Assembly: GCF_000148585.2 (NCBI RefSeq)
Contig: NZ_CP028414.1
Location: 673,501 to 737,500, forward strand
Direction of reading: 5' to 3'
DNA from: Streptococcus mitis NCTC 12261
GTDB lineage: Bacteria; Bacillota; Bacilli; Lactobacillales; Streptococcaceae
DNA length: 64,000 bases
The first letter of the stretch is position 1; the number at the start of each line of letters is the position of its first letter. A program made the position numbers and the translations under genes. Below are positions 1-8,363 of this stretch, one piece after another. Below the pieces are notes generated by a model that saw nothing but the letters and a program-made list of their open reading frames with translations, did not search any database and was not told the origin of the DNA.

Positions 1-906
1 AAGTTAGACATCATCTCAGCTGCTATTCAAAAAAAGATTTGGAGAAAAACAGGAATCTATTCAACGGTAGGTATGTCTAATGCCAATCCCTTATTAGCTA
101 AGTTAGCACTTGATAATGAGGCTAAAAAAACTCCGACAATGAGAGCCAATTGGTCCTATGAAGATATTGAAAAGAAAGTATGGTCTATCCCTAAAATGAC
201 AGATTTCTGGGGAATTGGGAATCGGATGGAGAAGAGATTACATAGTTTAGGCATCTTTTCGATTAAAGAATTGGCTAAGGCTAATCCTGACTTGATTAAA
301 AAAGAGCTTGGGATTATGGGACTAGAGTTATGGTTTCATGCTAATGGGATTGATGAAAGTAATGTTCATAAACCTTATAAGCCAAAGTCAAAAGGGATAG
401 GGAACTCTCAAGTTTTACCTAGAGATTATGTCAAACAAAGAGATATTGAGATCATACTTCGTGAGATGGCAGAACAAGTTGCTGTTAGATTGAGAAGAGC
501 TGGTAAGAAAGCAACTGTGGTTTCTATACACTTAGGGTATTCTAAAGTGGAACAGAAACGATCTATTCATACTCAAATGAAGATTGAACCAACTAATCAA
601 ACAGCACTACTGACAAACTATGTTTTAAAGTTAATTCACACTAAATATACTTCAGGAGCTATCAGAAGTGTTGCAGTGAGCTATTCAGGTTTAGTAGATG
701 AATCATTTGGATTGATTTCATTATTTGATGATGTTGAGAAAATAGAAAAAGAAGAAAGGCTCCAGTCCGCAATCGATGCTATTCGAACAGAATTTGGTTT
801 TACTTCACTATTGAAAGGGAATGCCTTGGATCAAGCTTCTAGAACAATCGCAAGAAGTAAACTCATTGGTGGTCATTCAGCTGGAGGATTAGATGGACTA
901 AAATGA
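1..906 (+). CDS. UmuC-like Y-family DNA polymerase, 5' end outside window
   Basis: This is the C-terminal 301 codons of an error-prone Y-family (UmuC/DinB type) polymerase; the frame is open from base 1, so the start lies upstream. The visible part begins inside the catalytic domain (a YSTVGMSNANPLLAKLA stretch), continues with the helix-hairpin-helix thumb (MTDFWGIGNRMEKRLHSLGI) and ends with the little-finger DNA-binding domain. Streptococcal mobile elements such as Tn5252 carry such a gene for SOS mutagenesis and UV tolerance. The stop overlaps the next gene by 4 bases, so the two are translationally coupled. Family call is firm; substrate and role in this host are inferred. Confidence 0.88.
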   Translation, partial: KLDIISAAIQKKIWRKTGIYSTVGMSNANPLLAKLALDNEAKKTPTMRANWSYEDIEKKVWSIPKMTDFWGIGNRMEKRLHSLGIFSIKELAKANPDLIKKELGIMGLELWFHANGIDESNVHKPYKPKSKGIGNSQVLPRDYVKQRDIEIILREMAEQVAVRLRRAGKKATVVSIHLGYSKVEQKRSIHTQMKIEPTNQTALLTNYVLKLIHTKYTSGAIRSVAVSYSGLVDESFGLISLFDDVEKIEKEERLQSAIDAIRTEFGFTSLLKGNALDQASRTIARSKLIGGHSAGGLDGLK

Positions 907-1268
907 TGAATCGTTCTTATTTACCTTTTTTGTCTGCAAGAGAGTATCAAGACCGTGGGATGGCTAAGTGGATGGGATTCTTTTTGTCAGAACATTCCAG
1001 TTCTCTTTGGGAAGAAAAAAATAGAGAAGACATCTCCATTTTCCTATCAATGGAAGAGAAAGTTCTATTTGTTCGTCAACTTTATACGAATGTATTCCCA
1101 GCAACTTTTGTTTGTAAGCTCTCAAATAGAAGAAAAGTAGTATCGGGTATTGTTAAAGAGATTGGGAGAGAGTCTATATCCATTAAATCAGACTCTGGTT
1201 TTCTTCGATTAAGATGGGGAGATATACTCGATATACAGATAGAAGGGGTAGATTTATATGAATCGTAA
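903..1268 (+). CDS. YolD-like family protein, partner of the UmuC-like polymerase
   Basis: This 121-residue protein has the N-terminal DRGMAKWMGFFLSEH signature of YolD-like proteins, followed by a small beta-rich domain. YolD-like genes commonly sit directly after umuC-like polymerase genes in Firmicutes and their mobile elements, and are considered functional counterparts of UmuD. The ATG overlaps the polymerase stop as ATGATGA, so a start 3 bases later is equally possible. The 3' end overlaps the next gene by 11 bases. The pairing is seen directly; the biochemical role is inferred from the family. Confidence 0.75.
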   Translation: MMNRSYLPFLSAREYQDRGMAKWMGFFLSEHSSSLWEEKNREDISIFLSMEEKVLFVRQLYTNVFPATFVCKLSNRRKVVSGIVKEIGRESISIKSDSGFLRLRWGDILDIQIEGVDLYES

Positions 1269-1548
1269 AGAATTATATGATGATAAATTACAGCTAGATT
1301 ATTTTTCTGATTCTTATTTAAGGTTTGAGTCAGATTTTTACAAGTATTCTGCTTTAGATATACCATTAACATTTATCACTGATGATATTTTACGCACCAT
1401 GGCTATGTCTCAGAAACATTATTTTAAATTAAACAAAAGCAAATCTTTAGACAATCGTGATCATTACTTTGTTTTTTCTATCAAGATGAACAAAGATAGT
1501 AGTGGGATTAGGCAGTATGAATATCAGAGACATTGTTTTAATTTGTAA
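1258..1548 (+). CDS. Small conserved protein of the umuC operon (DUF5960-like)
   Basis: This 96-residue soluble protein is charged and aromatic-rich (MNRKELYDDKLQLDYFSD at its N-terminus), with no signal peptide or membrane segment. It resembles the small DUF5960-type proteins I remember beside streptococcal umuC genes, but that assignment is from memory and weak. It overlaps the YolD-like gene by 11 bases and is followed at once by a terminator, so it is the last gene of a three-gene operon. I cannot assign a function beyond association with the SOS polymerase module. Confidence 0.6.
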   Translation: MNRKELYDDKLQLDYFSDSYLRFESDFYKYSALDIPLTFITDDILRTMAMSQKHYFKLNKSKSLDNRDHYFVFSIKMNKDSSGIRQYEYQRHCFNL

Positions 1549-1570
1549 GAGTCCGATAGGGCTCTTTTTT
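1547..1570 (+). terminator. Rho-independent terminator of the umuC operon
   Basis: AAGAGTCC-GATA-GGGCTCTT followed by T's forms an 8-bp stem with one G-U pair and a 4-base loop. It overlaps the last base pairs of the stop codon at 1546-1548, closing the umuC-yolD operon. Confidence 0.8.
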
Positions 1571-1586
1571 CTGTGATAATTTTATC

Positions 1587-1610
1587 AAAAAGTATTTGTT
1601 ATACTTTTTT
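1587..1610 (+). terminator. Second tandem terminator
   Basis: AAAAAGTAT-TTGTT-ATACTTTTT is a perfect 9-bp stem ending in T's, 17 bases after the first terminator. The two together insulate the downstream mobilization region. Confidence 0.65.
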
Positions 1611-1639
1611 TAATTTAGATTTATCTTGGGGGTTTGGGG

Positions 1640-1830
1640 GCGTGCCACCACATTTTCATATCGTTTGTTTTTTAAACCGTGAGGTTTGAAATGGCAGGCG
1701 ATATGATTTTTGGGATATTGTGGACACAATATCTGAGCTCGCAAAGACCGAACAAGAAGCAAGTGAGGTCTTTAGGAAGCGTACTGACAATGTGAGGTAG
1801 ACTTACACTGTCAGACAAGTAGAATGTTGA
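1640..1830. other. Candidate origin of transfer (oriT) with nested inverted repeats
   Basis: The gene-free stretch before the mobilization genes contains four inverted repeats in 160 bp. They are CATATCG (1657-1663) with CGATATG (1699-1705), enclosing AAACC-GTGA-GGTTT; GATATTGTG-GA-CACAATATC (1714-1733); AAAGACC (1743-1749) with GGTCTTT (1767-1773); and CTGACAATGT (1784-1793) with ACACTGTCAG (1805-1814, one wobble). Such hairpin clusters directly upstream of mobC and relaxase genes are typical of oriT. I could not identify the nic site by sequence. Confidence 0.55.
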
Positions 1831-1842
1831 AGGGATATCAGA

Positions 1843-2202
1843 ATGGGACAAGAAATTAAGTCAATCCGAAAGCAATTTAGAATCACGAGACAAGAAGAAA
1901 AACAGATAAAAGAAATGATGAGGGAACAAAAAGTGGATAGTTTCTCAGAATTTCTTCGTCAAAATTTATTGAAAAAGAATTATCAGGATAGAATTTTTGA
2001 AAGTTGGTTCTCCCTTTGGCAGTCTCAAAAGTTTGAACAGATTAGTCGAGATGTGTATGAAGTTCTGGTTATCGCAAGAGAAAATCATCAAGTGACTCAA
2101 GAGCACGTCTCAATCTTATTGACTTGCGTTCAAGAATTGATTGCAGAAGTGAATCAAATGCAGCCACTCAGTCGTGAGTTCCGTGAAAAATATATGGGTT
2201 AG
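1843..2202 (+). CDS. MobC-like relaxosome accessory protein 1
   Basis: This 119-residue protein begins with a basic ribbon-helix-helix-like segment (RKQFRITRQEEKQIKEMMREQ), then SFSEFLRQNLL, and a helical C-terminal half. This is the architecture of relaxosome accessory proteins that bind oriT and help the relaxase. The start has a GAAGGGA ribosome site 9 bases upstream. It is the first gene of a three-gene mobilization operon directly after the hairpin cluster and ends 9 bases before the second MobC-like gene. The role is inferred from fold and position. Confidence 0.65.
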   Translation: MGQEIKSIRKQFRITRQEEKQIKEMMREQKVDSFSEFLRQNLLKKNYQDRIFESWFSLWQSQKFEQISRDVYEVLVIARENHQVTQEHVSILLTCVQELIAEVNQMQPLSREFREKYMG

Positions 2203-2211
2203 GAGGATGTA

Positions 2212-2577
2212 ATGGTTTATCGCTATCGTACTAATCTCAAAAAAGTATTTCTAACTGATCCAGAATTACACCAATTGAATGAACGGATTGCTAAGAGCAA
2301 TTGTCAAAATTTCTCAGTCTATGCCAGAAAAGTTTTACTTAATCCCAATATGTCATTTGTCACGATTAACACTGATACTTATGACCAGTTAGTTTTTGAA
2401 TTGAGACGGATTGGAAATAACATAAATCAAATTGCGCGTGCGATTAATCAAAGCCATCTGATTTCTCAGGACCAATTACAAGAATTGAGTAAAGGAGTCG
2501 GAGAGTTAATTAAGGAAGTGGACAAAGAATTTCAAGTGGAGGTGAAAAGACTGAAGGAGTTTCATGGTAGTTACTAA
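2212..2577 (+). CDS. MobC family plasmid mobilization relaxosome protein
   Basis: This 121-residue protein matches the MobC pattern: an N-terminal strand-helix DNA-binding segment (VFLTDPELHQLNERIAKS), then the characteristic motif LRRIGNNINQIARAINQS around residues 64-81, and a C-terminal helix. MobC proteins open the DNA at oriT and assist relaxase nicking. A strong AGGAGG site precedes the ATG. The last 14 bases overlap the relaxase gene, so the two are co-translated. Confidence 0.85.
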   Translation: MVYRYRTNLKKVFLTDPELHQLNERIAKSNCQNFSVYARKVLLNPNMSFVTINTDTYDQLVFELRRIGNNINQIARAINQSHLISQDQLQELSKGVGELIKEVDKEFQVEVKRLKEFHGSY

Positions 2578-4426
2578 ACACTTTGCGACGCACGGAAAAA
2601 AATATCGTAGGCGTTTAATTAAGTATATTCTCAACCCTGATAAAACGGACAATTTGAAATTGGTATCTGATTTTGGCATGAGCAATTACTTGGACTTCCC
2701 TAGTCATGCAGAAATGGTAGAGATGTACAATGTCAACTTCACCAATAATGACAAGTTGTACGAATCCAGAAACGACCGACAAGAAAAACACCAACAAACT
2801 ATTCATGCTCATCACCTCATTCAATCATTTTCTCCTGAAGATAATCTGACACCTGAAGAAATTAACTGCATTGGTTATGAGACCATGATGGAATTGACAG
2901 GAGGTCGCTTTAAGTTTATCGTAGCGACTCATACAGACAAAGATCATACCCACAACCATATCTTAATCAATGCCATAGACAGTAATTCAGATAAAAAATT
3001 GATATGGAATTATGCCTTAGAACGAAATTTACGTATGATTTCAGACCGTATTTCTAGAATGGCGGGGGCAAAAATTATTGAAAAGCGTTTCTCTTACCGT
3101 GACTATCAAAAATATAGGCAGTCTAGTCATAAATTTGAATTGAAACAACGTCTTTATTTTTTGATGCAGCAGTCAAGGTCCTTTGATGATTTTTTAGAAA
3201 AAGCGGTGCAGTTACATGTTCATATTGATTTTAGTCAGAAGCATAGTCGATTCATGATGACAGATCGAGCAATGACAAAACGAATTCGAGGACGCCAACT
3301 CAGCAAGCGAGATTTATATGATGAAAAATTTTTTAGAATGAATTTTGCTAAGCAAGAGATTGAAAGTCGTTTAGAATTTTTGTTGAACCGTGTCAATTCT
3401 TTAGAAGATTTAATAACAAAAGCAAAAGAATTGAATCTAACCATTGACTTAAAACAAAAAAATGTAACTTTTATCCTGGAAGAAGATAATCAAAAGATAA
3501 GTTTGGGTCATCAAAAAATAAGTGATAAGAAATTATATGATGTCAAATTTTTTCAAGATTATTTTAAAAATAAGGAAGTCATTGCTTCAGAAGGATTAGA
3601 GAATTTACAGGAACAGTACCATGCTTTCCAAGAAGAACGAGATAAGGATAAAGTATCCACTGAAGAGATTGAGGAAGCCTTTGAGACATTTAAGGAAAAA
3701 CGAGATACCGTTCGTGAATTTGAAGTGGAACTTGCAGAGAACCAAATAGAGAAGCTAGTTGATGAGGGCATTTATATCAAAGTGTCTTTTGGTATTAAGC
3801 AGAGTGGTCTCATTTTCATTCCCAATTATCAATTAGATATTCTGGAAGAAGAGAATCAAACAAAATATAAAATCTTTATACGTGAGACAACCTCATACTT
3901 TGTCTATAACAAAGAACATTCGGATAAGAATCAGTATGTCAAAGGACGAACATTGATAAGACAGCTAACCAACGATAGTCGAGTAATACCATACAGAAGA
4001 CCTACAGTTAAGAGTCTACAGGAAAAGATTACTGAGATTAACCTCTTCATTGAATTAACTGAAGCAGATAAGAAATACCAAGACATTAAAGACGAGTTAG
4101 TAAAAGAAATAGCAGAGATAGATATAAAACTAAATCAAATTAATGAAAAAATCGCCAACTTAAATAAGATGGCGGAAGTGCTTATCAATTTGAAGAGTGA
4201 TGATGTGAGCAGTCGAAAGCTTGCAAGATATGACTTTTCAAAATTAAATTTGCCAGAATCAATTACAGTAGAACAAGTAAGCGAAGAAATAAGAGCGTTT
4301 CAAAAGGAGCTAGATCATTATCTCTATGAGTATGAGAGCTTAATAAAAAATTTAGAAATGTTTGTAAAAGTACTGAATGATAAGGATTTTGATAAAAAAA
4401 TTAGTATAGAAATACTTTTGGAATAA
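2564..4426 (+). CDS. MOBP-type relaxase / mobilization nuclease
   Basis: This 620-residue protein has an N-terminal relaxase domain (about residues 1-200) with the three-histidine metal motif HTDKDHTHNHILIN near residues 121-134, as in the Tn5252/MOBP group. The remainder is charged, repetitive and coiled-coil-like. It contains two similar copies of a block (FLMQQSRSFDDFLEKA and FLLNRVNSLEDLITKA, each followed by a KLYD or DLYD motif) seen in relaxases of streptococcal integrative elements. The protein would nick oriT and lead the strand into a recipient. No coupling protein, type IV secretion genes or integrase are in the window, so the element is either mobilizable only, or continues upstream of base 1. 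Confidence 0.88.
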   Translation: MVVTKHFATHGKKYRRRLIKYILNPDKTDNLKLVSDFGMSNYLDFPSHAEMVEMYNVNFTNNDKLYESRNDRQEKHQQTIHAHHLIQSFSPEDNLTPEEINCIGYETMMELTGGRFKFIVATHTDKDHTHNHILINAIDSNSDKKLIWNYALERNLRMISDRISRMAGAKIIEKRFSYRDYQKYRQSSHKFELKQRLYFLMQQSRSFDDFLEKAVQLHVHIDFSQKHSRFMMTDRAMTKRIRGRQLSKRDLYDEKFFRMNFAKQEIESRLEFLLNRVNSLEDLITKAKELNLTIDLKQKNVTFILEEDNQKISLGHQKISDKKLYDVKFFQDYFKNKEVIASEGLENLQEQYHAFQEERDKDKVSTEEIEEAFETFKEKRDTVREFEVELAENQIEKLVDEGIYIKVSFGIKQSGLIFIPNYQLDILEEENQTKYKIFIRETTSYFVYNKEHSDKNQYVKGRTLIRQLTNDSRVIPYRRPTVKSLQEKITEINLFIELTEADKKYQDIKDELVKEIAEIDIKLNQINEKIANLNKMAEVLINLKSDDVSSRKLARYDFSKLNLPESITVEQVSEEIRAFQKELDHYLYEYESLIKNLEMFVKVLNDKDFDKKISIEILLE

Positions 4427-4469
4427 TAAGAACTAATCCTATGGTGGTTAAAGATTAACTACCTTTATG
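4427..4469. terminator. Weak hairpin between convergent relaxase and rgg genes
   Basis: GTGGTTAA-AGA-TTAACTAC forms an 8-bp stem with a wobble pair between the two convergent stops. T-runs are short on both sides, so this is only a possible terminator. Confidence 0.3.
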
Positions 4470-5318
4470 CTATTGATTAATATATTTGTCATAGTGCTCT
4501 TGGTACTGTGCTTTTATATTATGTTCTCCTAGAATTTCAAATACCTGAAGTGCTTGTTTCATCTTTTCGATTCCGTTCGCAGGATTGCACTTAAATTCAA
4601 AGTATCCACATGTATATAAGAAGACGGTTTGTTCATAATAGTTTAATTCATTATTTAGTAATTTTTTTATTTCTTTGATTAGAAAACTACAATTTTGAAA
4701 TTCTTCTTTATCAATACTAACAATTAGGCAATTGATTGCCAATTGTGTAACAAGCCGTTTATTTGTCTTATTTAATGTTGAATAGATATAATTTTTTAAC
4801 ATTTCTATAGTTAGTAGGAAGTAGGAGTTATATTTAATTGTTCTTACACAGTTACCTAATAGGATAATTTCATAGTAACCCCAGTTTTCAACTTTAAAAA
4901 GATAATCTGTTAGCTGTAATAACTCCTCATCCGAGGGGAGAAAATTTTTATTTGTTGTATAGAGAATCGATTTTACCATTGTCTTTTCATAAGGACCCAA
5001 GTTATAACTTGAAGAGTTTGATAGTAATTCAATAATACTATCAAAATTTTTTGTGGAGTAGTGCTTTCGAATATATTGCACCAAGTTAGCGAATGATCCA
5101 GTTTTAGTAGAATTATTGTCATGAAGAATAATAAATTCATCCAAAGTTATATGTAATTTATCTAAAATATTGATTAGTCGAATACAAGATATTTCTGATT
5201 CTCCCCGTTCAAATCTAGAGATTTGAGATTTAGATAAATTACTATCAGCAATTGAAGATAAACTTATTTTCTTTCCTTTTCGAATTTTTCTGAGTGTTAT
5301 ACCAAGTTTTGATTTCAT
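4470..5318 (-). CDS. rgg: Rgg/GadR/MutR family regulator (likely SHP pheromone receptor)
   Basis: This 282-residue protein has an N-terminal helix-turn-helix ([37 protein letters not shown], residues 5-41) and an all-helical TPR-like C-terminal domain, the standard Rgg layout and length. Rgg proteins of this group bind imported short hydrophobic peptides and switch transcription of the adjacent shp gene. A 22-codon shp gene starts 81 bp away on the opposite strand, matching the known divergent rgg-shp arrangement. The start codon is preceded by GGGAAA, which overlaps a candidate Rgg box, suggesting autoregulation. Base composition is very AT-rich compared with flanking core genes, consistent with transfer. 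Whether it activates (Rgg2 type) or represses (Rgg3 type) cannot be told from sequence. Confidence 0.88.
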   Translation of the reverse strand: MKSKLGITLRKIRKGKKISLSSIADSNLSKSQISRFERGESEISCIRLINILDKLHITLDEFIILHDNNSTKTGSFANLVQYIRKHYSTKNFDSIIELLSNSSSYNLGPYEKTMVKSILYTTNKNFLPSDEELLQLTDYLFKVENWGYYEIILLGNCVRTIKYNSYFLLTIEMLKNYIYSTLNKTNKRLVTQLAINCLIVSIDKEEFQNCSFLIKEIKKLLNNELNYYEQTVFLYTCGYFEFKCNPANGIEKMKQALQVFEILGEHNIKAQYQEHYDKYINQ

Positions 5319-5320
5319 AA

Positions 5321-5337
5321 TTTTCCCGTTTTCCCAA
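5321..5337 (+). promoter_or_regulatory. Candidate Rgg box in the rgg-shp intergenic region
   Basis: TTTTCCCGTTTTCCCAA carries two tandem TTTTCCC units, 3 bases from the rgg start codon and about 29 bases upstream of the shp -10 box. Tandem TTTCCC-type motifs occur in Rgg-SHP promoters of streptococci. The complementary strand also provides the rgg ribosome site, so conservation of one half could be for that reason. Confidence 0.5.
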
Positions 5338-5365
5338 CAAAAAAGTAATTGATTCTTATTTATTG

Positions 5366-5371
5366 TACAAT
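5366..5371 (+). promoter_or_regulatory. Putative -10 box of the shp promoter
   Basis: TACAAT sits 27 bases before the shp ATG. The expected -35 position (around 5343-5348, AAGTAA) has no consensus match, as expected of a promoter that needs an activator such as peptide-bound Rgg. Confidence 0.5.
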
Positions 5372-5398
5372 AAATAAAAACTGAAAGGAAGTCTAAAT

Positions 5399-5467
5399 AT
5401 GAAGAAAATTTTAAAAAATTCCCTAATTTTATTGTTGGTTATGGATATTATTATTGTCGGTGGATAA
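5399..5467 (+). CDS. shp: Short hydrophobic peptide (SHP) pheromone precursor
   Basis: This 22-codon ORF encodes a peptide with a basic N-terminus (MKKILKN), a hydrophobic core and the C-terminal sequence MDIIIVGG. The mature pheromones of Rgg2/Rgg3 systems are the C-terminal octapeptides DILIIVGG (SHP2) and DIIIIVGG (SHP3), so the ending here is near-diagnostic. AAAGGAAG gives a good ribosome site 5-12 bases upstream. It lies divergently next to an rgg gene, the canonical arrangement. In known systems the precursor is exported by PptAB, trimmed, and re-imported by the Ami/Opp permease; those genes are not in this window. The predicted mature form, DIIIVGG or a slightly longer C-terminal peptide, is one isoleucine shorter than SHP3. 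Confidence 0.85.
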   Translation: MKKILKNSLILLLVMDIIIVGG

Positions 5468-5472
5468 AATGT

Positions 5473-5511
5473 TTAGGTGTACACCTAAGTCTTTAGATAT
5501 CATCTAAAGAC
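5473..5511 (+). repeat. Two adjacent perfect inverted repeats after shp
   Basis: TTAGGTGT-ACACCTAA (5473-5488) is a perfect 16-bp palindrome. Immediately after it comes GTCTTTAGAT-ATC-ATCTAAAGAC (5489-5511), with 10-bp arms and a 3-base loop. Neither is followed by a T-run, so they look like RNA-stabilizing or operator elements between shp and the genes behind it rather than a plain terminator. Confidence 0.6.
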
Positions 5512-5533
5512 CTAGTACTGGTTGGAGGACACG

Positions 5534-5608
5534 ATGAAAGATAGTATGGTTAATTATTGGTTAAATTATTTTCCGGAGTATAGTTTAGAAACGTTTGAAG
5601 TAGAATAG
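5534..5608 (+). CDS. 24-codon ORF behind shp; start of a deleted gene or a peptide
   Basis: A GGAGGACACG ribosome site precedes this ORF (MKDSMVNYWLNYFPEYSLE at the start). It has no recognizable RiPP leader or core features. It runs out of frame into the remnant of an ABC transporter ATP-binding domain that begins at about 5596-5608. The simplest reading is that these codons are the original N-terminus of that transporter, or of another operon gene, joined to the NBD by a deletion. A small functional peptide cannot be excluded. Confidence 0.4.
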   Translation: MKDSMVNYWLNYFPEYSLETFEVE

Positions 5609-6313
5609 ATATTAAGGATCTATCTTTCTCTTATTCCAAAGACTCAGCTCCTGTAATAGAAAATTTAAATTTGACTATTGAGTCAGGACAGAGAATTGCA
5701 CTAGTCGGTCAACCGGGGTCAGGAAAAAGTACGTTATCAAAAATACCATCAGAATTATATAAGATTGATACAGGAAAAGTTTTATTTGATGGTGTAAATA
5801 TTAATCAAATAGATAAAAAAATATTAAGTCAAAATTTAGGAGTAGTTCCACAGGATTCATTTTTATTGAACAGAAGTATTGCTTGATAATAAAACTTTAA
5901 AGCACGAAGTTACTTCACAAAAGATAGAGGAAGTTTGTAAAGCAGTTCAAGTCTATGATGAAATCATAGCTATGCCGATGAAATTTAATACTATCATCTC
6001 AGAGATGGGTTCAAATATTTCAGGTGGTCAAAGACAATGGATAGCACTGGCACGTGCATTAATAAATAATCTTAGTATTGTAATTTTAGATGAAGCAACT
6101 AGTACATTAGACACTATTAATGAGGAAAGAATAACAAAGTATATAAAAAGTCAGGGCTGTACTCAAATAATTGTAGCTCATAGATTGTCAACGATTAAGG
6201 ATGCGAATATTATTTTTGTAATGAAAGGTGGTAAGATTGTTGAGTCAGGAAATCATAAGTACTTAATGGCTCTTGGTGGAGAGTACTACAGCTTATATAC
6301 AAAAAGGAAATGA
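5596..6313 (+). pseudogene. Remnant of an ABC exporter ATP-binding domain, frameshifted
   Basis: The first frame (to 5886) reads IDIKDLSFSYSKDSAPVIEN, then Walker A GQPGSGKST, the Q-loop region VPQDSFLLNRSI, and then stops. The second frame (from about 5879) resumes with the signature motif ISGGQRQWIALARAL, Walker B IVILDEATSTLD and the H-loop VAHRLST, ending at 6313. Together they form one nearly full NBD of the bacteriocin/peptide-exporter type (ABCB/NHLP-like), without any transmembrane domain. A -1 or +1 shift near 5880 and loss of the N-terminal portion make this a pseudogene. Its position directly after shp suggests it was the output of the Rgg-SHP circuit. Confidence 0.8.
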
Positions 6314-6325
6314 GGTGTACAGAAA

Positions 6326-6496
6326 ATGAAGAAAGAAAATGAATATGTAATTTCAACAGCAGCCTTACTAGGGGTGATAATTGGAATAGTGTTTGCTATT
6401 TTTTTAGATTTTCCAGTTGAATATGGTATTTCTTTAGGATTGTTGAATGGAATAGTATTGGGTTCGCTGATTTCTTACAAAAACAATAAAAATTAA
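6326..6496 (+). CDS. Small two-helix membrane protein
   Basis: This 56-residue ORF starts 13 bases after the ABC remnant, with a GAGGTGT ribosome site. It has two hydrophobic segments (about residues 9-27 and 34-50, rich in Gly, Ile and Leu) and a basic tail (SYKNNKN). Such small membrane proteins often accompany bacteriocin exporters as immunity or accessory proteins. That is inference from position only; no family was recognized. The frame and start look intact. Confidence 0.55.
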   Translation: MKKENEYVISTAALLGVIIGIVFAIFLDFPVEYGISLGLLNGIVLGSLISYKNNKN

Positions 6497-6529
6497 GCAT
6501 AATTTTTTGCTGTAAACTAAGGAGTAGAG

Positions 6530-6598
6530 ATGGCTATAGTTGAAATTATAAATCTAACAAAAAGCTTTAAAGATATTGAAGTTATTCATAACACTTAA
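6530..6598 (+). pseudogene. Truncated 5' stub of an ABC transporter ATPase
   Basis: The ORF begins after a GGAG ribosome site and encodes MAIVEIINLTKSFKDIEV, the first strand of a typical ABC ATPase (xxLTKSFxDxxVI). It stops after 22 codons, before the Walker A motif. The rest of the gene is absent, so a second transporter gene once followed and was removed by deletion at about 6590-6600. Confidence 0.65.
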
Positions 6599-6637
6599 AT
6601 AATAGAGCGACTACATTAGTAGCTTAAAGACATGATT

Positions 6638-6675
6638 AAACCGCTATTCTTAGGAGTAGTGGTTTTTCTTTTTGT
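6638..6675 (+). terminator. Terminator ending the shp-associated region
   Basis: AAACCGCTATTC-TTA-GGAGTAGTGGTTT followed by TTTCTTTTTG forms a long stem with two wobble pairs. It probably closed the transporter operon. Confidence 0.65.
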
Positions 6676-6731
6676 TTAAAAAGGGGCAAAAAAGGGGGCG
6701 AGTAAGTAATTTTCTAACTGTTTAACTCAAC

Positions 6732-6763
6732 CAAAAAATCCCCAATCAAAGCGATTGAGGATT
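6732..6763 (-). terminator. gdhA terminator
   Basis: On the minus strand AATCCTCAATC-GCTTT-GATTGGGGATT runs into TTTTTGG, a strong stem-loop 14 bases after the gdhA stop codon. Confidence 0.8.
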
Positions 6764-6776
6764 GAGCAAATAAATC

Positions 6777-8207
<1,431 letters not shown>

Positions 8208-8320
8208 CTAAAAATTCTATCAATTTAGTTTTGACATTTAGTTTTGAGGCTTTTTGGAAATAGATAAAAAACGAACGTTTTTCTTATAAATGCCTTTCTT
8301 AAAGAGAAAATCTGAAAATG

Positions 8321-8329
8321 TGGTATAAT
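8321..8329 (+). promoter_or_regulatory. pyrDA promoter, extended -10
   Basis: TGGTATAAT lies 34 bases before the pyrDA ATG; no good -35 is visible. No PyrR-type attenuator was seen between it and the gene. Confidence 0.6.
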
Positions 8330-8363
8330 ATTAGCAATAAAAGGAATCTGGAGGATCAGAATC

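Noticed and set aside
955..1140. Alternative frame within the YolD-like gene
   Set aside because: Overlaps the YolD-like frame completely, with no supporting start site.
5534..5608. Streptide- or lantibiotic-type precursor behind shp
   Set aside because: No Lys-Gly-Asp-Gly-Trp motif, no Cys/Ser/Thr-rich core and no radical-SAM or LanB/M gene nearby.
8268..8282. PurBox-like AAAAACGAACGTT upstream of pyrDA
   Set aside because: Two mismatches to the consensus, one in the CCGAAC core; too weak to call.
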